NCBI RefSeq assembly: GCF_002262875.1
Contig: NZ_NKYE01000004.1
Location: 186,001 to 250,000, forward strand
Length of the DNA: 64,000 nucleotides
Direction: 5' to 3'
Origin: Amycolatopsis antarctica
Lineage (GTDB): Bacteria; Actinomycetota; Actinomycetes; Mycobacteriales; Pseudonocardiaceae
The position numbers and the translations under genes were made by a program. The notes under the pieces were generated by a model, which saw only the letters and a program-made list of their open reading frames with translations, did no database searches and was not told the origin of the DNA. Position 1 is the stretch's first letter. Each line of letters begins with the position of its first letter. Of the stretch, positions 30,314-38,079 are shown in pieces.

Positions 30314-31312
30314 GTGACCGAGAATCCCGGCCTGCCCTACGACCTGCTCGCCCGTACGGCCGGCTACCGCTGGTGGCGGCCGTTGCTCGGGCTGGTGCTG
30401 TTCGCTGCGCTGGGCCTGATCGCGCTGGTCCTGGCGACCACGCTGGCGCAGTACCTCGCGCTGCTGGTGGACGGGCGCACGGCCGGGGACGCGCTGACGC
30501 TGCTCGCCGACGAAAGCGCGGTGCGTGCCGCGACCGAGGCGAATCCGGGGATGACGGAGCTGAGCCTGTTCCTGCCGCTGGCCGCGGTGCTCCCGGCCGC
30601 CCTGTTGGCCGCCCGGTTGTCGCGGAGCGGGCCGCTGGGCAGCGTCGGCGGACGTTTGCGCTGGTCCTGGCTCGGCGAGTGCCTGGCAACGGCCTTGCTG
30701 CTGTGGATCGTCGCGCAGGTCGCGGTGGTGCTGCTGTCCCCGGTGCCCGAGGGGCAGGAGGCCGCGGAGTTCCCCGGCTGGCCCGCTTTCGGTGCGGTGG
30801 CGGCGATCGCGGTGCTGGTCGTCCCGCTGCAGTGCGCCGCCGAGGAGTACGTCTTCCGTGGTCTGCTGCTGCGCACGCTCTCGTCCTGGTTCCGCCTGCC
30901 GTGGGTCGGCATCCTCGTCACCTCGGCGGGTTTCCTGTCGCTGCACGGCTACACCGACCCGATCGCCTGGGCGTTCCTGGTGACGCTGGCGATCGCCGGC
31001 TGCTGGCTGACCATCCGCACCGGCGGGCTGGAGGCGGTGATCGCGATGCACGTCATGAACAACTCGCTCGCCGTGCTCGCTTCCGGTCTGGGCGGTGACT
31101 CCGATTTCGAGCAGGCGGGCGAGGTTCCGCCGGGGAGTGTGCTGCCGATCGTGCTGGCGATCCTCGGCTACGCCTGGTGGATCGACCGCCGCGCCGCCCG
31201 CCGTGAACTGGCGACCACCCCGGACGGCCGCGTTCCGGTGACCGCGCTCGGCCTGCGTCCGCCGGACTGGGCCGGTGCCCGTCACGATCGGCTCCCCGCG
31301 CGCCGACCGTGA
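30314..31312 (+). CDS. CPBP family intramembrane metalloprotease
   Basis: The protein has 332 residues and about eight helices. The Abi/CPBP signatures are in order: EEYVFRGLLL (paired Glu and Arg), SLHGYTDPIAW (His) and HVMNNSLAV (His and Asn). These form the intramembrane active site of glutamic/metallo CAAX-type proteases such as Rce1. The substrate is unknown. The GTG at 30314 is two bases after the stop of the acyl-CoA oxidase gene, so they form an operon. Upstream frames were not used because this start begins a proper cytosolic head. Confidence 0.87.
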   Translation: MTENPGLPYDLLARTAGYRWWRPLLGLVLFAALGLIALVLATTLAQYLALLVDGRTAGDALTLLADESAVRAATEANPGMTELSLFLPLAAVLPAALLAARLSRSGPLGSVGGRLRWSWLGECLATALLLWIVAQVAVVLLSPVPEGQEAAEFPGWPAFGAVAAIAVLVVPLQCAAEEYVFRGLLLRTLSSWFRLPWVGILVTSAGFLSLHGYTDPIAWAFLVTLAIAGCWLTIRTGGLEAVIAMHVMNNSLAVLASGLGGDSDFEQAGEVPPGSVLPIVLAILGYAWWIDRRAARRELATTPDGRVPVTALGLRPPDWAGARHDRLPARRP

Positions 31313-31327
31313 CGGGGCCCGTCCGGC

Positions 31328-31978
31328 TCAGACGGCGGAGATGCGCCAGCCCTCGTTCACCGTCGGGGCGTTCGTGGTCCGGGTGTCCGGGCCGTCGTCG
31401 TGGCACCGTTCGGTGATCCCGCCGAACAGTCCCGGGTACTGACCGCGCTGATAGGTCTTCACGTCGTAGGTGACGTCGAACGCCTCCACCCCGTACTCAC
31501 CCTTGACCGTGGTCCTCGCCGGGACGGGGGCGGTGGTCGCCACCCCGATCGACGTGGTCCGCGACCGGGTGATGCTCGAGCTGACCGAGGCGGTGAGGAA
31601 CTCGGTGAGCTTGGCGGTCATCGTGGCGCCCACGTCGATGGAGAAGGTCTGCGACTGCTGCGAGGTGAACGTGGCGGTGACCGGTTCGCCGAGCTGGTTG
31701 GTGACGATCCGGGTGTCACTGACGTTGAAGGCCGGCGTCACGACGGGGTTGGAGAATTCGTACTGGTACCAACGGTAATTGCCCCAGCCCCAGGTCGGGT
31801 TCGCCGGATCGGGGGTCCATTCGCCGGGGGCGTCCCAGCAGTTGATGGTGTCCGCGTTCGCGGTGCCCGCACCGGCGACCGCGGTCCCGGCGAAGGTGGC
31901 GGCGGTGGCCAGTGCGAGCGCACCGAGTCTGCGGAGCGTGCCGCCTCTCGTGCGGTGGCCGTTCGGTGGTGTCGTCAT
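31328..31978 (-). CDS. Secreted beta-rich protein resembling aerolysin/ETX-MTX2 pore formers
   Basis: The protein has 216 residues. A signal peptide runs to about residue 43 (GTANADT, with a double Arg in the n-region). The mature part has TATFTSQQSQTFSID, then an alternating Ser/Thr-rich stretch (TASVSSSITRSRTTSIG), then APVPARTTVKGEYGV. This order of a strand, an amphipathic S/T insertion segment and a PxxTxV strand is typical of aerolysin-like beta-pore-forming proteins. The fold call is from pattern recognition only. AGGG lies six bases before the ATG at 31978. A sigma-A-type promoter and a TetR-type operator lie upstream, facing a TetR gene. Confidence 0.55.
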   Translation of the reverse strand: MTTPPNGHRTRGGTLRRLGALALATAATFAGTAVAGAGTANADTINCWDAPGEWTPDPANPTWGWGNYRWYQYEFSNPVVTPAFNVSDTRIVTNQLGEPVTATFTSQQSQTFSIDVGATMTAKLTEFLTASVSSSITRSRTTSIGVATTAPVPARTTVKGEYGVEAFDVTYDVKTYQRGQYPGLFGGITERCHDDGPDTRTTNAPTVNEGWRISAV

Positions 31979-31995
31979 CGTCATCCCTTTTTTGG

Positions 31996-32012
31996 TTGGT
32001 CGAACGACCTAA
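31996..32012. promoter_or_regulatory. TetR-type operator
   Basis: TTGGTCGAACGACCTAA has GGTCG/CGACC arms around AA. It overlaps the expected transcription start of the secreted-protein gene, so a bound repressor would block it. The TetR gene at 32104 is the obvious candidate. Confidence 0.6.
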
Positions 32013-32041
32013 TTTGTAGCGGGTGGGTGACCTGGTGTCCA
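32013..32041 (-). promoter_or_regulatory. Promoter of the secreted beta-rich protein gene
   Basis: On the minus strand TGGACA (32036-32041) and TACAAA (32013-32018) are separated by 17 bases, a good housekeeping sigma match. Transcription would begin near 32006, inside the operator. Confidence 0.6.
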
Positions 32042-32103
32042 TAGGCCGGGCTGGTGAACGTCCCACCAGCCGGGCGAGCCGGGCGAGGCCTAGGCTGTGC
32101 GGC

Positions 32104-32697
32104 ATGGGCCGAGGGGCGGGACCGCGACGCCGCGCGCAACTGGTCGCCGCGGCGGGCACCGTCGTGGGCAGGCTCGGCGTCGAGGCGATGACGACCCGGG
32201 CGATCGCGCAGGAAGCCGAACTGCCGCTCGGACTGATCCACTACTACTTCAAGGCGAAGAACGACATCCTCGCCGCCGTGCTGGCCGACTGCACCGAACG
32301 GCTGGTGCTGCTGATCGGCCGGTCCACCGGCGACACCCTGGCGGACTGCCTGCGCGGACTGCTGCGCGCCGTCGTCGCCGACCAGGCGTCCGGGGAGCAG
32401 CTCGCCCAGCTCCAGCTCACCGTGACCCTGATGCGCAACCCGGAGATGGCGGCACACGGCCGGGAGAAGTACGACCGGCTGCTGGCCGCGCTGGCCGACC
32501 GGTTCGCGCTGGCCGACCCGGAACTCGACGCCGACCGCGAGGCGGCCGCCCGCCTCGCCGCCGTCATGCTCGTCATGTTCGACGGTCTGCTGCTCGCCGC
32601 CGGGGGGCTGTCCGATCAGTCCCGTGTGGACAGTCTGGTGCTGGACAGCGAACGGGCCGTTCTCGCCGTCCGCGCCACACTGTCCCCGGGCGCCTGA
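32104..32697 (+). CDS. TetR family regulator
   Basis: The protein has 197 residues. The N-terminal helix-turn-helix is clear (TTRAIAQEAELPLGLIHYYFKAKNDIL). The C-terminal helical domain would bind a small molecule. It is divergent from the secreted beta-rich protein gene, with a TetR-type palindrome over that gene's start, so local repression is likely. TAGGCT ends seven bases before the ATG and there is no Shine-Dalgarno, so its own mRNA is probably leaderless. Confidence 0.88.
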   Translation: MGRGAGPRRRAQLVAAAGTVVGRLGVEAMTTRAIAQEAELPLGLIHYYFKAKNDILAAVLADCTERLVLLIGRSTGDTLADCLRGLLRAVVADQASGEQLAQLQLTVTLMRNPEMAAHGREKYDRLLAALADRFALADPELDADREAAARLAAVMLVMFDGLLLAAGGLSDQSRVDSLVLDSERAVLAVRATLSPGA

Positions 32698-32710
32698 CCG
32701 GGCCGTCCGG

Positions 32711-33175
32711 TCACTGGTTCAGCAGCCGGTGTTTCCGCTGTACCCAAGGGAGGACGGGTGCCTGCGGGCTGCGCACCCCGTCCTCGAAGCGCCAGCGCCG
32801 CCGGCACAGCAACGCCGCGGCGCCGATCAGGGCCGTCGCCATGCAGAGCAGGAAGAAGTCCAGTTCCGGATCCCGGCCGGACGCGATGAAGGCGATGTCC
32901 ACGGCCAGCATCGCGGCGAGGGCGAGCAGTGCCAGAAAGGTCGCCGACGTCCAGCGGCGCCGCCACCGCTGGGCGATCGCACTCGCCGCCACGCTGACGG
33001 TGATCTCCTCGCCGCACTGGCGGCAGAAGACCGAGCCGGTGGTGATCCCGGATGCCGGACGGGGGACCGGAATATCCTGGACGTCGAAGCCCGCGATTCT
33101 GGTCTGCCCCTCCCGCCACTCGCCGGCGTAGTGGCCGAGCCGGGCACGCGGGTGTTCGCCGGACGTCCAGGTCAT
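32711..33175 (-). CDS. Hypothetical two-helix membrane protein with CxxC
   Basis: The protein has 154 residues. A cytosolic head carries FCRQCGEEI, a CxxC knuckle, followed by two adjacent transmembrane helices (about 80-97 and 106-122) and a basic C-terminal tail. The family is not recognised. It converges with the TetR gene. The ribosome site is weak; the ATG at 33175 is the first in frame. Confidence 0.5.
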   Translation of the reverse strand: MTWTSGEHPRARLGHYAGEWREGQTRIAGFDVQDIPVPRPASGITTGSVFCRQCGEEITVSVAASAIAQRWRRRWTSATFLALLALAAMLAVDIAFIASGRDPELDFFLLCMATALIGAAALLCRRRWRFEDGVRSPQAPVLPWVQRKHRLLNQ

Positions 33176-33286
33176 CGTTCACGCTCGATCGTCGCCGGAC
33201 ACGGGAGAAGGGCACGCACGGGTCCGACGATCTCACGAACCTGCCGTCCGCGTGAAACCCGGCGCGGCCGGATCGCCGGAACGGAA

Positions 33287-33691
33287 TCAGGAGTAGAAAG
33301 GTGAATCGCGGCGATCCAATGCGTGCTTCACCCGCGTCTCGATCGACAAATGGATGTCGGTGTCCGCGATCCGGGCCGCGTCCAGCCAGTGCACTTCCCT
33401 GCTCTGGGCTCGTTCGGGTTCTTCACCGATGGCACGCGCGCGGAAGCAGATCGAGAACTCCTGCCGGACCTCACCGTCGCCGTAGGCGATGACGTGGCCG
33501 GGATTGGAGTGATGCCGACGAGACCGCTGACTTCGCATTCGATACCGGTTTCCTCGCGTAGTTCGCGGACGGCGGCCTACCGCGTCAAAGACACGAGTCG
33601 CTCGCCCAGCGAGGAACTCGAAGCGGCGACTGTCCCGGGTGATTCGGAGGAGTACGTCCCGCCGTCCGACGAATACACCTCGGCGCACGCT
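33287..33691 (-). pseudogene. Decayed NUDIX hydrolase copy
   Basis: The minus strand keeps pieces of the neighbouring NUDIX protein in different frames. DVLLRI-like and AVRELREETG (the Nudix box) come first, preceded by an in-frame TAG. A one-base loss at the GLVGI/SNPGH junction shifts the frame. VIAYGDGEVRQEFSICFRAR then follows, nearly identical to the intact copy at 34055. It is therefore a broken paralogue, probably from a tandem duplication. Exact limits are approximate. Confidence 0.75.
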
Positions 33692-33961
33692 TCGCGGGCC
33701 ATGACGATATCGGCGGCCAGGTCCCATGGCTTGGCGAGGATGACGCAGGCGCCGGTGCGTCCTTCGCCCACCCAGGCGAGCCCCGGTGTCGCCCGGTGCG
33801 GGTGGTCGCGGATCTGGTACTGAATCGCGACGTCCAATTCGGTCACATAGTCGCGGTCGCCTTCGGCGCTGATGGTGCCGGGAGGCGAACCGATCATCAG
33901 GCGGGCACCGATCTCAGCGGCCTTCCCGTGTGACGGACAGCAACTCGCCGAGATCGTTCAC
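33577..33961 (-). pseudogene. Frameshifted and truncated remnant of an unknown gene
   Basis: A GTG at 33961 opens VNDLGELLSVTRE and soon meets a stop. One base shift restores KAAEIGARLM and the conserved-looking stretch VAIQYQIRDHPHRATPGLAW, then GACVILAKPWDLAADIV. The end runs into the decayed NUDIX sequence near 33650. It looks like a real protein of about 100 residues that was broken and fused. The family is not recognised. A 20-residue tail of yet another frame (FDTFAEVFRSMRERGRDVAA) precedes it, overlapping by GTGA. Confidence 0.5.
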
Positions 33962-34054
33962 GCCGCGACGTCCCTGCCACGCTCCCGCATCGACCGGAAC
34001 ACCTCCGCGAACGTGTCGAACAGTCATTGATCGAGTCGGGATTCGGTGTGGAAT

Positions 34055-34525
34055 CTAGGTGTAATATGTTGCAATGCTACCGCCCGTCGCATGTGCTATG
34101 CGTAGCTGTATTGACGGGTGAATTGAAAGCTGCGCCAAGTGGCTGATTGCGACCCATTGAACTTCGCGACTCTCATCGCTTGTGCGTATGACCCCGCCGG
34201 TTTCACGGGCGCGAAAGCAAATCGAAAATTCCTGACGGACCTCGCCGTCGTCGTACGCGATGACGTGGTTGGGGTTCGAGTACAGACCGATGACGCCGGT
34301 GACTTCGCACTGGACGCCGGTCTCCTCATGGACTTCGCGCACGGCGGCCTGTGCCAAGGTCTCGCCGAGTTCGAGTTGGCCGCCGGGGATCGAGTACAGA
34401 TCGTTGTCGGTCCGCCGGATCATGAGAATGCGCTCTTCGCCGTCCTGGATGAACGCGGACACCGCAACCGCGATGCTGTTGGCCTTGGGTGGGTTGGGCT
34501 CGTTGTAGTAGTCGACGCGCGCCAT
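34055..34525 (-). CDS. NUDIX hydrolase
   Basis: The protein has 156 residues. The Nudix box is intact: GGQLELGETLAQAAVREVHEETG, positions about 62-84, matching Gx5Ex7REUxEExGU with Gly, the REVHEE metal-binding core and Gly. Such enzymes hydrolyse nucleoside diphosphate-linked compounds; the substrate is unknown. AGGAGG lies five bases before the ATG and overlaps the stop of the upstream HTH gene, so the two form an operon. G+C is clearly lower than in the surroundings, which suggests acquisition. A decayed copy lies just downstream. Confidence 0.87.
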   Translation of the reverse strand: MARVDYYNEPNPPKANSIAVAVSAFIQDGEERILMIRRTDNDLYSIPGGQLELGETLAQAAVREVHEETGVQCEVTGVIGLYSNPNHVIAYDDGEVRQEFSICFRARETGGVIRTSDESREVQWVAISHLAQLSIHPSIQLRIAHATGGSIATYYT

Positions 34526-34533
34526 GTGGCCTC

Positions 34534-35277
34534 CTAGAAGACGGCGGGCTTGGCGAGATTCCAAACGGCTTCGAAGCTCTCTGCGTAGGTCTCGAAGAGT
34601 CCGCCGACCGAGAGCCTGCGGAGATGCAGCGCAGGCGCATGGGCTCCCTGAAGGCCGTAGGCGTGAGTGTTGACGATCATTTCGTCGTCGAAACGGAAGA
34701 CCGAGTTGTAGAGCGTGGTGTCGTGGAAGCGAATCTCGACGCCATCGACGTTTCGCAGGGGACGGTAGTAGGTCAAGGCGTTGTGGATACGGGCCTTCAG
34801 GGTGCCGTCTCCGAGATCTTCTTCTTCACCGCGAATCCTGACGCTGCCGCTGTCGGGGTCACCGAACAGTAGGCGGATCTTCGCTCCGGTTTCTGCCTTT
34901 GTGATCAGGTCTTTGGTGAAACGTGGTCGCTCGACGAGGAAGAGTGCGGCGTGGGCAAGAACATCGATCGTCTTCTCGGATTTGCCGATGATCCGGTCCC
35001 ACAGATCGGTGGGAATGGCGTTGCGATGAGGGAACATGCTCACGAGTTCGGCCGCCGCTGTCTGGGCTTTGCGTTCCGGCGAAACGGAATCCGGCCAGAG
35101 GTAGCTTTCGCTCTCACGGGCCATGGCGGCGATCTTGTGCCGGTGTTTCGGGTACGGTATCCGGCCTTTGGTGATCCAGCGTTCGACGGTCTTGGGATCG
35201 ACATCGGTAACTTCCGCTACTTGTTGCAGCGTCAAGCCGTTGCGTAGCAACGTGTCTCGGAGTCGTTCGTTCGGCAT
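34534..35277 (-). CDS. HTH regulator with DUF5919-like PLD-type C-terminal domain
   Basis: The protein has 247 residues. An N-terminal XRE-like helix-turn-helix (LTLQQVAEVTDVDPKTVERWITKG) is followed by a domain with IRLLFGDPDS, RFHDTTLYNSVFRFDDEMIV and LHLRRLSVGGLFE. It resembles DUF5919, a phospholipase-D-like fold found in actinomycete regulators, with the HxK motif replaced. It probably senses a ligand rather than cutting lipid. It is first in an operon with the NUDIX gene. A 53-bp nested palindrome lies ten bases upstream and may be its own operator. The ATG at 35277 was chosen because the HTH begins there. Confidence 0.75.
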   Translation of the reverse strand: MPNERLRDTLLRNGLTLQQVAEVTDVDPKTVERWITKGRIPYPKHRHKIAAMARESESYLWPDSVSPERKAQTAAAELVSMFPHRNAIPTDLWDRIIGKSEKTIDVLAHAALFLVERPRFTKDLITKAETGAKIRLLFGDPDSGSVRIRGEEEDLGDGTLKARIHNALTYYRPLRNVDGVEIRFHDTTLYNSVFRFDDEMIVNTHAYGLQGAHAPALHLRRLSVGGLFETYAESFEAVWNLAKPAVF

Positions 35278-35286
35278 ACTCACCCG

Positions 35287-35339
35287 CAGGACTTGTAGGG
35301 ACGTCTTTGACCGTACCAAAGACGTCCTGAGAAGTCCTG
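35287..35339. promoter_or_regulatory. Nested palindrome before the HTH-NUDIX operon
   Basis: CAGGACTT-4 nt-GGACGTCTTT-9 nt-AAAGACGTCC-4 nt-AAGTCCTG is symmetric about 35313. The outer 8-bp and inner 10-bp arms are perfect. It begins ten bases before the ATG at 35277. It is most likely an autoregulatory operator, or an RNA hairpin in the leader. Confidence 0.75.
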
Positions 35340-35508
35340 ATACGCGGTGTCCACGTCCTGTGAGTCGACGAAAGATTGACGGCACGCCAGGGAAGTGCGT
35401 GACTGACGCGAAGGGCAGTGCGGGTGACCGGTGAGGCTATCGACCCGCGGTTCTCATCGACGTCGCGTTCGGACATTCACGGCGGTGACAGAGGACGGAG
35501 GGGCAGAC

Positions 35509-35775
35509 GTGGTTTTCGATGTGCGGTGGGTGCCGGGGCCGGAGGCGGTCGCCGGAATGCGGTTCCTCGGCTGTGTGACGGATCAGGCCGCGCTGGTGAT
35601 CGACCTGGATCCGGACGGGATGGCGATTCTGCCGCCGCGGAGTCCGGCCGAGTGGCCGGGTTTCGTCCGGTTGTTGCGTGAGATCGGTGCCGGCGCGACC
35701 GAACTGGCGGACTTCCTCGACCGTCCTGGCGACCGACGGTCGCACTTGCCGATCGGCGACACGGGGAGCCGTTGA
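35509..35775 (+). CDS. Small hypothetical protein
   Basis: The protein has 88 residues starting VVFDVRWVPGPEAVAGMRF, with a hydrophobic middle and LVIDLDPDGMAILPPRSPAEW. The family is not recognised; it could be a small beta-alpha protein. GGAGGGG lies five bases before the GTG at 35509, which was preferred over an upstream GTG at 35485. Its stop overlaps the next start (TGATG), so they are coupled. It is divergent from the HTH-NUDIX operon. Confidence 0.55.
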   Translation: MVFDVRWVPGPEAVAGMRFLGCVTDQAALVIDLDPDGMAILPPRSPAEWPGFVRLLREIGAGATELADFLDRPGDRRSHLPIGDTGSR

Positions 35776-36047
35776 TGGCGGCCACGACCGAGCGCGGGCC
35801 TGCCGAGGAAGTGCCGTCGACGTTGTTCCGGGCGCACGAGGTGCTGCTGTCCATGCGCCCGGACCCCGCCGCGCCGCCGGCAAGGTGGCGCGCGTTCCGC
35901 CTGTACAGCGCCCGGATCTACCGCCAGGTCGCCGACGTCGATCGCGGGCACCACCACGAAGCGCTCTACTTCGCGCAGTACGAACGGGACCTCGCCGACG
36001 AACTCGGCAGGCGCATCGAGCGGTCGCCTGCCGAAACCGCACGCTAG
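35775..36047 (+). CDS. Small helical protein, AMED_5909-like
   Basis: The protein has 90 residues and is helical and charged. FRAHEVLLSMRPDPAAPPARW and YRQVADVDRGHHHEALYFAQYERDLADEL are the notable segments. I associate this pattern with the small Pseudonocardiaceae AMED_5909 family of unknown function, but this is from memory. The ATG overlaps the stop of the previous gene. Its end overlaps the convergent hemolysin III gene by four bases. Confidence 0.6.
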   Translation: MAATTERGPAEEVPSTLFRAHEVLLSMRPDPAAPPARWRAFRLYSARIYRQVADVDRGHHHEALYFAQYERDLADELGRRIERSPAETAR

Positions 36048-36724
36048 GCGTACATCGCCAGCCAGATCGCGATGTAGTGCGAGACGGCGGCGAGCACGGT
36101 GCAGGCGTGGAAGTACTCGTGGTAGCCGAAGGTCTCCGGCCAGTGGTTCGGCCAGCGCACGGCGTAGAAGATCGCCCCGACGGTGTAGAACAGCCCTCCG
36201 ACGAGCAGCAGCACCAGCGCGGCCACGCCGGCCTTCGCCAGCAGTTCCGGCAGCACGAACACGGCGACCCAGCCGAGCGCGATGTAGATCGGCACGCCCA
36301 GCCAGCGCGGCGCTCTCGGCCACAGCAGCTTCAGCCCGACGCCGAGGATCGCCCCGCCCCAGACCACGCCCAGCACGACGTAGCCGGTGGGTTTCTCCAT
36401 CGCGAGCAGGGTGAACGGCGTGTACGTCCCGGCGATGAACAGGAAGATCATCGAGTGGTCGGCGCGTTTCATCCACTGGTAGGCCGTGGGGCTCCAGATC
36501 TTGCGGTGATACAGCGCGCTGACCCCGAAGAGCCCGAGCACGGTCACGCCGTACACGGAGGTCGCCAAAGCCGCCAAACCGGACACCGTGGACGCCGCGA
36601 GGGCGATCAGCGTCGCTCCGGCGGCGACGGCGCCGAAGAAGGACCAGAAGTGGATGTGGCCGCGCAGCCTGGGCCGGGACTCCGGCCCGCCTGCCGGGCG
36701 GGGTTCGGTCACTACGCTCACCAC
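36044..36724 (-). CDS. Hemolysin III/YqfA (PAQR-like) membrane protein
   Basis: The protein has 226 residues and seven helices. The PAQR family motifs are visible: SALYHRK after helix 2, RADHSMIFLFIAGTYTP, and HEYFHACTVLAAVSHYIA near the C-terminus. These His and Asp residues bind zinc in the related adiponectin receptors. The cellular role in bacteria is not clear; despite the name, hemolysis is doubtful. Its position before the divergent Z-prenyl synthase matches Rv1085c-Rv1086. Confidence 0.9.
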   Translation of the reverse strand: MVSVVTEPRPAGGPESRPRLRGHIHFWSFFGAVAAGATLIALAASTVSGLAALATSVYGVTVLGLFGVSALYHRKIWSPTAYQWMKRADHSMIFLFIAGTYTPFTLLAMEKPTGYVVLGVVWGGAILGVGLKLLWPRAPRWLGVPIYIALGWVAVFVLPELLAKAGVAALVLLLVGGLFYTVGAIFYAVRWPNHWPETFGYHEYFHACTVLAAVSHYIAIWLAMYA

Positions 36725-36807
36725 ACCGAGGCTACGGGACCGTAGGTGGAAAGCCAGCCCACGTGGGCCGACCCACTCCGATCCGAGAGTGGCTACGCTG
36801 CCCAGTC

Positions 36808-37587
36808 GTGAGTCTCCGGTCTTTTCTCTCCGACGTCGTTTACAGCGTGTACTCCCGCCGCCTCATCCAGCAGGCGTCGGGCAGACACCCCCGCCACATC
36901 GCGGTCATCCTCGACGGCAACCGCCGCTGGGCCCGCGAGGCCGGGTTCGCCGATCCGACCCACGGCCACCGCGTCGGCGCGAAGAAGATCCTCGACTTCC
37001 TGAGCTGGTGCCGGGAGGCCGACGTCGAGGTCGTCACCCTCTGGCTGCTCTCCACCGACAACGTGCGCAGCCGATCCTCCGACGAGGTCGCCGCGCTGCT
37101 GCAGATCATCCCGGACATCGTCGACGAACTCTCCGGACCGGACGCGCCCTGGCGCATCCGCATCGTCGGCAGCCCGGACGTCCTGCCCACCGAGGCCGCC
37201 GCCCGGCTCACCGCCGCCGCCCTGCGCACCGACGGGCGCGACGGCATGGAGGTCAACATCGCCGTCGGCTACGGCGGCAGGCAGGAAATCGCCGGCGCGG
37301 TGCGGAAACTGCTCAAGCAGCACGCCGACGAGGGCACCACCATCCACGAACTCGCCAAGATCCTCGACGTCGACCACATCTCCGAGCACCTCTACACCTC
37401 GGGGCAGCCCGATCCGGACCTCATCATCCGGACCTCGGGGGAGCAGCGGCTCTCCGGATTCCTGCTCTGGCAGTCGGCGCATTCGGAATTCTGGTTCACC
37501 GAGGCGTACTGGCCCGCATTTCGCCGGGTCGATTTCCTGCGGGCCGTCCGTGACTATGCGGTGCGGCACCGGCGTTACGGCGGCTGA
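36808..37587 (+). CDS. uppS: Short-chain Z-isoprenyl diphosphate synthase
   Basis: The protein has 259 residues and is a cis-prenyltransferase. The catalytic Asp is in VILDGNRRWA. LLSTDNVRS, VNIAVGYGGRQEI and the C-terminal DLIIRTSGEQRLSGFLLWQ are family signatures. It resembles Rv1086, which makes Z,E-farnesyl diphosphate for decaprenyl and arabinan carrier synthesis, more than the longer-chain Rv2361c. Product length is inferred from this. TACGCT ends eight bases before the GTG with no Shine-Dalgarno, so the mRNA is probably leaderless. Confidence 0.9.
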   Translation: MSLRSFLSDVVYSVYSRRLIQQASGRHPRHIAVILDGNRRWAREAGFADPTHGHRVGAKKILDFLSWCREADVEVVTLWLLSTDNVRSRSSDEVAALLQIIPDIVDELSGPDAPWRIRIVGSPDVLPTEAAARLTAAALRTDGRDGMEVNIAVGYGGRQEIAGAVRKLLKQHADEGTTIHELAKILDVDHISEHLYTSGQPDPDLIIRTSGEQRLSGFLLWQSAHSEFWFTEAYWPAFRRVDFLRAVRDYAVRHRRYGG

Positions 37588-38079
37588 ATATCCCCCGGCA
37601 GGGCGAGGGAAACGGCGTCCGCGAAGTTAAGCGGGAATGAAATGCCTGGTCAGCGAGCACGCCACCGGTAACGGTCGGAACACGGCCCCAACGTATTCCG
37701 GCCGGTTGGGCGGACTTTTCGCAAATGCGATCACGGTGGGTGTCCAATGATCTGCTCGCGGTATCCCGCGACTTACCGTGAGATGACGAATCGGCGAATC
37801 ACCTGTGTGGCTGCCTGCGAGCCGGACGATCCACAGGTAGCTTCCGAAGTGACGGTTCGTGCCCAATGCGGATCGTCGCGGGAGGCCCTGGTCGTGGCTG
37901 TGATGGGTGGAACGGGAGCGCGGTGCGCTGCCAAACCGTTCACGATACGCACGCGGGGGCCGGCACCCGGCCCTCGTGGCCGCACGGACTGACGCACCAG
38001 CGCCGGTTCGAACGGACAGCCAGGGTAGTGCCCGGCCCAGCGAGTGCGGGCGTGGTGCCACGCCCACGAGGGAGATGCC
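37588..38079. other. Intergenic region before phoH with no visible gene
   Basis: About 490 bases lie between the Z-prenyl synthase and phoH genes. An open frame at 37747-37992 is Arg/Cys-rich, has no ribosome site and does not look coded. The early part has a few A/T-rich words, and a small dyad TCGCA/TGCGA lies at 37719-37730. The phoH promoter must be here, but I could not place it. Confidence 0.4.

Noticed and set aside
33323..33823. Plus-strand gene through the decayed region.
   Set aside because: It is the antisense of recognisable NUDIX and unknown-gene remnants and shows no domain.
37747..37992. Small protein of 81 residues before phoH.
   Set aside because: No ribosome site, Arg/Cys-rich composition and no protein-like pattern.
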